NCBI RefSeq assembly: GCF_014652575.1
Contig: NZ_BMZB01000001.1
Span: forward strand, 248,001-312,000
Origin: Asticcacaulis endophyticus
Lineage (GTDB): Bacteria; Pseudomonadota; Alphaproteobacteria; Caulobacterales; Caulobacteraceae
Reading direction: 5' to 3'
DNA length: 64,000 nucleotides
Under the pieces are notes generated by a model that saw only the letters and a program-made list of their open reading frames with translations, searched no databases and was not told the DNA's origin. This document shows positions 59,242 through 64,000 of the stretch, piece by piece (within the stretch, counting starts at the first letter, position 1; the number at the start of each line of letters is the position of its first letter). The position numbers and the translations under genes are program-made.

Positions 59242-60930
59242 ATGATAAACCAACCGACCGGAGCACAGTTAGTCATCTCAACGTTAAGAGCGTTGGGCGT
59301 GGATATCCTGTTTGGCTATCCGGGCGGGGCCATCATGCCGATCTATGATGCGTTGGCCGGCTCCGGCCTCACGCATATTCTGGTGCGCCACGAACAGGGC
59401 GCGTCCTTTGCCGCCGATGCCTATGCCCGCGCGACGGGTAAGGTCGGCGTTTGTATGGCCACCTCCGGCCCCGGCGCCACCAACCTCATTACCGGTATCG
59501 CCAACGCCTATATGGACTCAGTCCCGATGGTCTGCATCACCGGGCAAGTCGGCACGCACCTGTTGGGCACAGACGGTTTTCAGGAAGTCGATATCCTGGG
59601 CCTGACATTGCCAATCGTGAAGCACTCCTGGCTGGTGCGTGATCCGGCAGAGATCCCTGCCATTTTGTCGCGCGCCTTTCAAATTGCTCAGGAAGGCCGT
59701 CCGGGCCCGGTTCTGGTTGATATCCCAAAGGATGTCGCCGCCGCCTTTGTCAAAGACGTGCCGACAACGGGCGAATTCCCATCCTGGCAGCCGCCGCAGC
59801 CCGATGTCGCCGATATCAAGGCGGCTGAAAAGCTTATTGAGCAATCGAAAAAGCCATTGTTTTACATCGGTGGCGGGGTCGAAATGGCTTTTGCCGTGCC
59901 GCAGTTGCGCGCTCTGATGGACCGTACCGGCATTCCGGTTGTCTCGACGCTGAAAGGCTTAGGCGCGATCCCGACCACTGACGACCTGTTCCTCGGCATG
60001 CTGGGGATGCACGGCACCCGCGCGGCCAATATCGCCGTTCAGGACGCCGATCTGCTGATCGTTCTGGGCGCACGGTTCGATGACCGTGCTACGGGCAAGC
60101 TGTCGGCCTTTGCGCCCCACGCTAAGGTCATCCATGTCGATATCGACGCCGCTGAAATCAACAAATTGCGCATGGCCCAAGTCGGCATTCTGGGCGACCT
60201 GAAAATGGTTCTGGACGGCCTGCACCCCAAGATGCAGGACATCTCCCTGTGGGTTGCCAAGTGCAAATCCGACAAAAAGAAACACGCCTTCCGCTACGAC
60301 GCGCCGGGCACCGGCATATATGCGCCGGCCCTTCTGAAGCTGCTGTCGGAAAAGGCCGGTGATAAGTTCGTCGCCTGTTGCGATGTGGGTCAGCACCAGA
60401 TGTGGGTCGCTCAGCACTGTCAGTTCCTGCAAAACCGCGCCCATCTGACGTCGGGCGGCTCCGGCGCTATGGGCTATGGTTTGCCCGCCGGTGTCGGCGC
60501 AAAACTGGCCCTGCCGGACCACCATGTGGTCACGGTGTCCGGCGACGGCTCATTCATGATGAACATTCAGGAAATGGCCACCCTGCGCCGTTACGGTATT
60601 CCGCTGAAGATCGTCCTGCTCGATAACTCGTCTCTGGGGCTGGTGCGTCAGTGGCAGCGCCTGTTCTACGAAGAAAACTATTCGGAAATCGACCTCAGTG
60701 ATAACCCGGATTTCGTGACGGTTGCCCAAGCCTTTGGCCTTGATGCCTTCCGTATCACCAGCCGCGATGAGGTCGATGGCGCGCTCGATCGCCTGCTGGC
60801 GGCGGATAAGCCGACCTTGTTGCATATTTTGATTGATCCGCGCGAAAACGTCTGGCCGCTGGTGCCGCCGGGCGCGTCGAATGCGGAAATGATGGAGGAG
60901 CGTTGGGATGAGCCACTTGATTCATATTGA
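59242..60930 (+). CDS. ilvG: Acetolactate synthase large subunit, IlvG-type
   Basis: 562 aa. It joins pyruvate to pyruvate or 2-oxobutanoate with TPP, the first common step of branched-chain synthesis. The PYR domain has FGYPGGAIMPIYDAL and the catalytic Glu in VRHEQGASFAADAYARATG; the FAD domain follows; the PP domain has VSGDGSFMMNIQEM with LLDNSSLGLVRQWQ. The wording is closer to E. coli IlvG (isozyme II) than to IlvB/IlvI, for example ENVWPLVPPGASN at the end and the IlvM-like partner. The gene overlaps ilvM by 23 nt. Confidence 0.93.
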   Translation: MINQPTGAQLVISTLRALGVDILFGYPGGAIMPIYDALAGSGLTHILVRHEQGASFAADAYARATGKVGVCMATSGPGATNLITGIANAYMDSVPMVCITGQVGTHLLGTDGFQEVDILGLTLPIVKHSWLVRDPAEIPAILSRAFQIAQEGRPGPVLVDIPKDVAAAFVKDVPTTGEFPSWQPPQPDVADIKAAEKLIEQSKKPLFYIGGGVEMAFAVPQLRALMDRTGIPVVSTLKGLGAIPTTDDLFLGMLGMHGTRAANIAVQDADLLIVLGARFDDRATGKLSAFAPHAKVIHVDIDAAEINKLRMAQVGILGDLKMVLDGLHPKMQDISLWVAKCKSDKKKHAFRYDAPGTGIYAPALLKLLSEKAGDKFVACCDVGQHQMWVAQHCQFLQNRAHLTSGGSGAMGYGLPAGVGAKLALPDHHVVTVSGDGSFMMNIQEMATLRRYGIPLKIVLLDNSSLGLVRQWQRLFYEENYSEIDLSDNPDFVTVAQAFGLDAFRITSRDEVDGALDRLLAADKPTLLHILIDPRENVWPLVPPGASNAEMMEERWDEPLDSY

Positions 60931-61174
60931 GATTGACGATCTCGACGGCACGCTCCTGCGGGTATTGGGCCTGATTGAACGGCGCGGCTTTTTCATTGAT
61001 GCGATTGAGATGTATCCGATCGATGACAAGACCCGTGGCTTAAGCGTTACGGCGCGCGCCAAGGAGTCCCATCGCCGTTTTGAAACCCTCTATGCGCAGA
61101 TCGACCGTCTGTATGGTCTGAAGCGCGTAGCCGAACCGCGCAAGGCTGCCGCCGCTCAGAAATTGTCGGCCTGA
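60908..61174 (+). CDS. ilvM: Acetolactate synthase small subunit, short ACT type (IlvM-like)
   Basis: 88 aa, one ACT domain only (HIEIDDLDGTLLRVLGLIER, RGFFIDAIEMYPIDD), about the length of E. coli IlvM and half of IlvN. It activates the large subunit. The short form suggests weak or no valine feedback, as for isozyme II. Start ATG 60908 lies inside ilvG with 23 nt overlap, giving tight coupling. Confidence 0.88.
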   Translation: MSHLIHIEIDDLDGTLLRVLGLIERRGFFIDAIEMYPIDDKTRGLSVTARAKESHRRFETLYAQIDRLYGLKRVAEPRKAAAAQKLSA

Positions 61175-61176
61175 TT

Positions 61177-61314
61177 ATGCGCGACTTGAAACCTATCGAA
61201 AGCGGGATTAAAGACGTTGCCATAGCAACCGGCTTTGAAATCGCGCCATCTTATCGGGAAACAGGTATACGGGGTCGTCGTCGCGACCCCGGTTCCGTAG
61301 GCAGTGGATTTTAA
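61177..61314 (+). CDS. Possible 45-aa protein between ilvM and ilvE
   Basis: ATG 61177 begins 2 nt after the ilvM stop. The reading runs MRDLKPIESGIKDVAIATG, then a basic end ETGIRGRRRDPG. No family recognised, no membrane segment, no own ribosome site, so translation would depend on coupling with ilvM. It may be chance. Confidence 0.25.
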   Translation: MRDLKPIESGIKDVAIATGFEIAPSYRETGIRGRRRDPGSVGSGF

Positions 61315-61329
61315 GCCTTTCACACTGCC
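61271..61329 (+). repeat. Two inverted repeats before ilvE
   Basis: GGGGTCG (61271-61277) / CGACCCC (61284-61290), loop 6 nt, and GGCAGTG (61300-61306) / CACTGCC (61323-61329), loop 16 nt, followed by TTTAAGTTAATT. They lie in the 189-nt ilvM-ilvE gap. The second might act as a weak terminator. Confidence 0.5.
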
Positions 61330-61363
61330 TTTAAGTTAATTCTCCGAATACGGAATATTCCAA

Positions 61364-62293
61364 ATGAATAAGAAACTCGCTGATACGATCTGGTTCAACG
61401 GCAAGCTGATCCCGTGGGAAGACGCCACCATCCACGTCATGACCCACGCCCTGCATTACGGCACCTCGGTTTTTGAGGGCGTGCGCGCCTATGATACGCC
61501 AAACGGCCCGGTTATTTTCCGCCTGCATGAACACTCCCAGCGCCTGATCGACTCGGCGCGGATCTATCACATCCAACTGCCGTACACTGTAGATCAGATC
61601 AACGATGCGTGCCGTGAGATTGTCCGCGCCAACAATCTCAAAAGCGCCTATCTGCGCCCGATCGCCTTTCTGGGCGAATGCGGCATGGGGGTCACCCCTA
61701 AGAAGGAAAATGTTTCGGTCGATGTTGCCATCGCCGCCTTTCCGTGGGGTGCTTACCTGGGCGAAGAAGGCCTGCTTAAGGGCGTTGATGTCTGCGTTTC
61801 GTCCTGGAACCGCGCCGCCCCGAACACGATCCCGACTGGCGCCAAGGCTGGCGGCAACTATCTGTCGTCTTACCTGATTGGGTATGAAGCGCGTGAGCGT
61901 GGTTTTGCAGAAGGTCTGGGGCTTGGCCGCGATGGCCTGCTGTCCGAAGGGGCCGGTGAGAACCTGTTCCTGATCCAGAAGGGCAAGATCTTTACGCCGC
62001 CCCTGGCCGCGTCGATCTTAGGCGGCATCACCCGTGACACGGTGATCCAACTGGCCCGCGCGGAAGGGATTGAGGTCATCGAGCAGGTTCTGCCGCGTGA
62101 GATGCTTTATCTCGCTGACGAAGTGTTCATGACCGGCACCGCGGCCGAAGTCACGCCGATCCGTTCGGTTGACGGCATTCCTACCCGCGTTGGCGGCCCC
62201 GGCGATGTCACCAAGCTGATCCAAAAGCGCTTCCACGGCCTGTTCACCGGTGAAACGGAAGATCGCTGGAACTGGTTAGCGCCGGTCAACTAA
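61364..62293 (+). CDS. ilvE: Branched-chain amino-acid aminotransferase
   Basis: 309 aa, fold-type IV PLP enzyme. It transfers the amino group between glutamate and the keto acids of Leu, Ile and Val. Segments: ADTIWFNGKLIPWEDATIHV, HALHYGTSVFEGVRAYD, the PLP lysine in TGAKAGGNYLSSYL, LSEGAGENLFLIQKGK and FMTGTAAEVTPIRSVDG. Completes the final common step in the operon order ilvG-M-E, the same order as in the enterobacterial ilvGMEDA operon. Confidence 0.95.
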   Translation: MNKKLADTIWFNGKLIPWEDATIHVMTHALHYGTSVFEGVRAYDTPNGPVIFRLHEHSQRLIDSARIYHIQLPYTVDQINDACREIVRANNLKSAYLRPIAFLGECGMGVTPKKENVSVDVAIAAFPWGAYLGEEGLLKGVDVCVSSWNRAAPNTIPTGAKAGGNYLSSYLIGYEARERGFAEGLGLGRDGLLSEGAGENLFLIQKGKIFTPPLAASILGGITRDTVIQLARAEGIEVIEQVLPREMLYLADEVFMTGTAAEVTPIRSVDGIPTRVGGPGDVTKLIQKRFHGLFTGETEDRWNWLAPVN

Positions 62294-62314
62294 CCGCGCC
62301 GAAATGTTACGGGA

Positions 62315-62343
62315 TGCAAGGGGCGGTGCCCCTTGCACCTTTT
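62315..62343 (+). terminator. Terminator-like hairpin between ilvE and leuC
   Basis: Perfect 10-bp stem TGCAAGGGGC (62315-62324) / GCCCCTTGCA (62328-62337), loop GGT, followed by CCTTTTATT. Only 20 nt before the leuC start, it would give partial termination or, if blocked, allow readthrough to leuCD. Confidence 0.6.
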
Positions 62344-62362
62344 ATTATCAGGACAACCCAAG

Positions 62363-63763
62363 ATGTCAGAACAACCTAAGTCCTTATTCGACAAGGTATG
62401 GGAAAAACACATAGTCGAAGACGAAAGCTACGACCGCCCGGCCGTGCTTTACATCGACCTGCATCTTGTCCACGAAGTCACCTCGCCGCAGGCCTTTTCG
62501 GCGATTGAGGAACGCGGCTTAAAAGTCCGCCGCCCCGACCGCACCTTTGCGACGCTTGACCACTCGACCCCGACCTTGCCGCCAAATGCTGCGGGTGAGC
62601 GTCCCTATTTTACGGCGGACGCCAAAAATCAGGTCGAAACCTTAGAGCGCAACACTCAAAACCACGGCGTGAAACTGTTCGGCTGGGGCTCCGAAAACCG
62701 CGGCGTCGTCCACGTTATGGGGCCGGAAATGGGCCTGACCCAACCCGGCATGACCGTGGTGTGTGGTGATTCCCATACCTCAACCCACGGCGCGTTCGGC
62801 TGCATTGCCTTTGGCATCGGCACCTCCGAAGTCGGCCATGTGCTGGCGACACAGTGCCTCGCGCAACGCAAGCCCAAGACCATGCTCATTACCGTCACCG
62901 GCGAATTGCAGGCTGGGGTTTCGGGCAAGGACGTGGCCCTGACCATCATCAACCGCTTGGGCTTTGGTGGCGGCACCGGCTATGCGCTGGAATATTGCGG
63001 GCCCGTGATCGAAGCGCTCGATATGGAAGGGCGCATGACGGTCTGTAACCTGTCGATCGAGGCCGGTGCGCGCTGCGGCATGATAGCACCCGATCAAAAG
63101 ACCATTGAGTGGCTGCGTGGGCGGGCCTATGTGCCGGCCGATTATGAGGCCGCCGCCGCTGAATGGCTGAAACTGAAATCCGACGACGGTGCGGTCTTTG
63201 ACGACGAAATCACCATTGATGGCTCGATCATTGAGCCAATGGCGACCTGGGGCACCACGCCGGACCAAGGCGCTGCGGTCTCCAAAGCCGTGCCGGTGGC
63301 CTCGAACGAAAACGAAGCCAAAGCCCTGAAATATATGCACTTTGCGGGTGGCGAAGCCCGCGACCTGGCTAAGGTCGATGTGGTCTTTATCGGCTCTTGT
63401 ACCAATGGCCGCATGTCCGATTTGCGGGCGGCGGCTGAGATCATGAAGGGCCGCCATATCGCTGAGGGCGTACGCATGCTGGTCGTGCCGGGCTCTGAGC
63501 AGGTCCGCGCCGAAGCGGTCGCCGAAGGGTTGGATAAGATATTCACCGAAGCCGGTGCCGAATGGCGTCTGCCGGGCTGTTCGATGTGTATCGCCATGAA
63601 CGGTGATTTCGTTCAGCCGGGACAGTTGGCGGTCTCGACTTCCAACCGCAATTTCGAGGGCCGTCAGGGCCCCGGTGCGCGCACGGTTCTGGCCTCTCCG
63701 GCCACGGCGGCGGCGTCAGCCATTGCCGGTCACATCACCGATCCAAGACGGTATATCGCTTAA
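62363..63763 (+). CDS. leuC: 3-isopropylmalate dehydratase large subunit
   Basis: 466 aa from the ATG at 62363 (CAGGA upstream); ten further upstream codons overlap the hairpin and are rejected. Aconitase-family enzyme that isomerises 2- to 3-isopropylmalate in leucine synthesis, with LeuD. The 4Fe-4S cysteines are in [13 protein letters not shown] and [12 protein letters not shown]; other marks are [19 protein letters not shown] and [19 protein letters not shown]. First of the leu genes, followed by leuD. Confidence 0.97.
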   Translation: MSEQPKSLFDKVWEKHIVEDESYDRPAVLYIDLHLVHEVTSPQAFSAIEERGLKVRRPDRTFATLDHSTPTLPPNAAGERPYFTADAKNQVETLERNTQNHGVKLFGWGSENRGVVHVMGPEMGLTQPGMTVVCGDSHTSTHGAFGCIAFGIGTSEVGHVLATQCLAQRKPKTMLITVTGELQAGVSGKDVALTIINRLGFGGGTGYALEYCGPVIEALDMEGRMTVCNLSIEAGARCGMIAPDQKTIEWLRGRAYVPADYEAAAAEWLKLKSDDGAVFDDEITIDGSIIEPMATWGTTPDQGAAVSKAVPVASNENEAKALKYMHFAGGEARDLAKVDVVFIGSCTNGRMSDLRAAAEIMKGRHIAEGVRMLVVPGSEQVRAEAVAEGLDKIFTEAGAEWRLPGCSMCIAMNGDFVQPGQLAVSTSNRNFEGRQGPGARTVLASPATAAASAIAGHITDPRRYIA

Positions 63764-63795
63764 AAGTCCCTCGCTCCGCTCAGTGTACTTTTAAG
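63759..63795 (+). repeat. Inverted repeat between leuC and leuD
   Basis: CTTAAAAGT (63759-63767) / ACTTTTAAG (63787-63795), perfect 9-bp arms, spacer 19 nt, overlapping the leuC stop codon. Last in the series of junction hairpins of this operon. Confidence 0.55.
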
Positions 63796-63815
63796 CGGAA
63801 ACTGGAAACGAAAAA

Positions 63816-64000
63816 ATGTCAAACCAAGAACCGATCAACACTTTCTCCTCACGCATCGCCGTGCTGCCCGAAGCCAATATCGACACCGACCAGATCATTC
63901 CGGCGCGCTTTTTGACAACCACGTCGCGTAAAGGGCTTGGCGTGGCGGCGTTCAACGACTGGCGCTACGAAAAAGACGGCACGCCCAAGCCAGACTTTAT
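63816..64000 (+). CDS. leuD: 3-isopropylmalate dehydratase small subunit (5' end only)
   Basis: 61 codons and two bases are present; the gene runs off the right edge. From ATG 63816 the product reads [20 protein letters not shown], the conserved LeuD N-terminus containing the [13 protein letters not shown] motif, then [15 protein letters not shown]. It partners LeuC. It lies 52 nt after leuC. Confidence 0.94.
   Translation, partial: MSNQEPINTFSSRIAVLPEANIDTDQIIPARFLTTTSRKGLGVAAFNDWRYEKDGTPKPDF

Overview
The window looks like chromosomal DNA of an alphaproteobacterium, most likely Caulobacteraceae and perhaps an Asticcacaulis-like genus. This is inferred from GC-rich coding sequence, a TonB-receptor glycan locus without SusD, a cysD/cysNC arrangement, an HTH-fused citrate-synthase-like gene and an attenuated ilv operon. 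No rRNA, CRISPR array, transposase or integrase was seen. Layout: 1-14.5 kb is mostly housekeeping. It holds the 3' end of a YdeP-type molybdopterin oxidoreductase, an FKBP lipoprotein, ilvA and nadE. A small virion-like pair follows (gene-transfer-agent spike-base-like protein plus SGNH hydrolase), then a class C serine hydrolase and a tightly coupled GST-queG-glycosyltransferase-pgi operon. An HTH/citrate-synthase-fold protein that seems to lack catalytic residues and uppP complete this part. 14.5-36.6 kb: an NDUFA9-like protein, tRNA-Leu(CAG), then an 18-kb leftward glycan-utilisation locus. From its promoter end the locus reads TonB receptor, GH92, GH2, GH115, GH43, GH29, flavin-dependent halogenase-like protein, GH29. 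A ROK sugar kinase and a ROK repressor are divergent to it, and the shared intergenic region carries repeated operator-like sequences. The receptor would import oligosaccharides, the secreted hydrolases would trim fucose, galactose, mannose, glucuronate and arabinose/xylose, and the ROK pair would phosphorylate sugar and sense the substrate. 36.8-42.9 kb: a LysR regulator divergent from a three-subunit periplasmic aldehyde oxidoreductase (paoABC), then a short accessory patch with a truncated ilvD-derived chimera and an AT-richer DUF2971 gene. 42.9-54.8 kb: the sulfate-activation operon cysQ-cysD-cysNC, a DUF4197 protein, a soluble PAS-PAS chemoreceptor and a neighbouring PAS-only relative, an M28 peptidase, a cluster of very small proteins, a CBS protein and a methyltransferase. 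54.8-64 kb: branched-chain amino-acid synthesis. ilvD is divergent from an operon that starts with a leader peptide rich in Val/Ile/Leu and an attenuator-like terminator. The operon continues with a stand-alone IlvD C-terminal-domain protein, ilvC, ilvG, ilvM, a 45-codon ORF, ilvE, leuC and leuD (cut by the window end). Almost every gene junction in this operon carries an inverted repeat. The most unusual items are the stand-alone IlvD C-terminal-domain protein built into the ilv operon, a second IlvD C-terminal fragment at 42 kb joined to a signal-peptide-like segment, the apparently non-catalytic HTH-citrate-synthase protein, and the orphan spike-base/SGNH pair.
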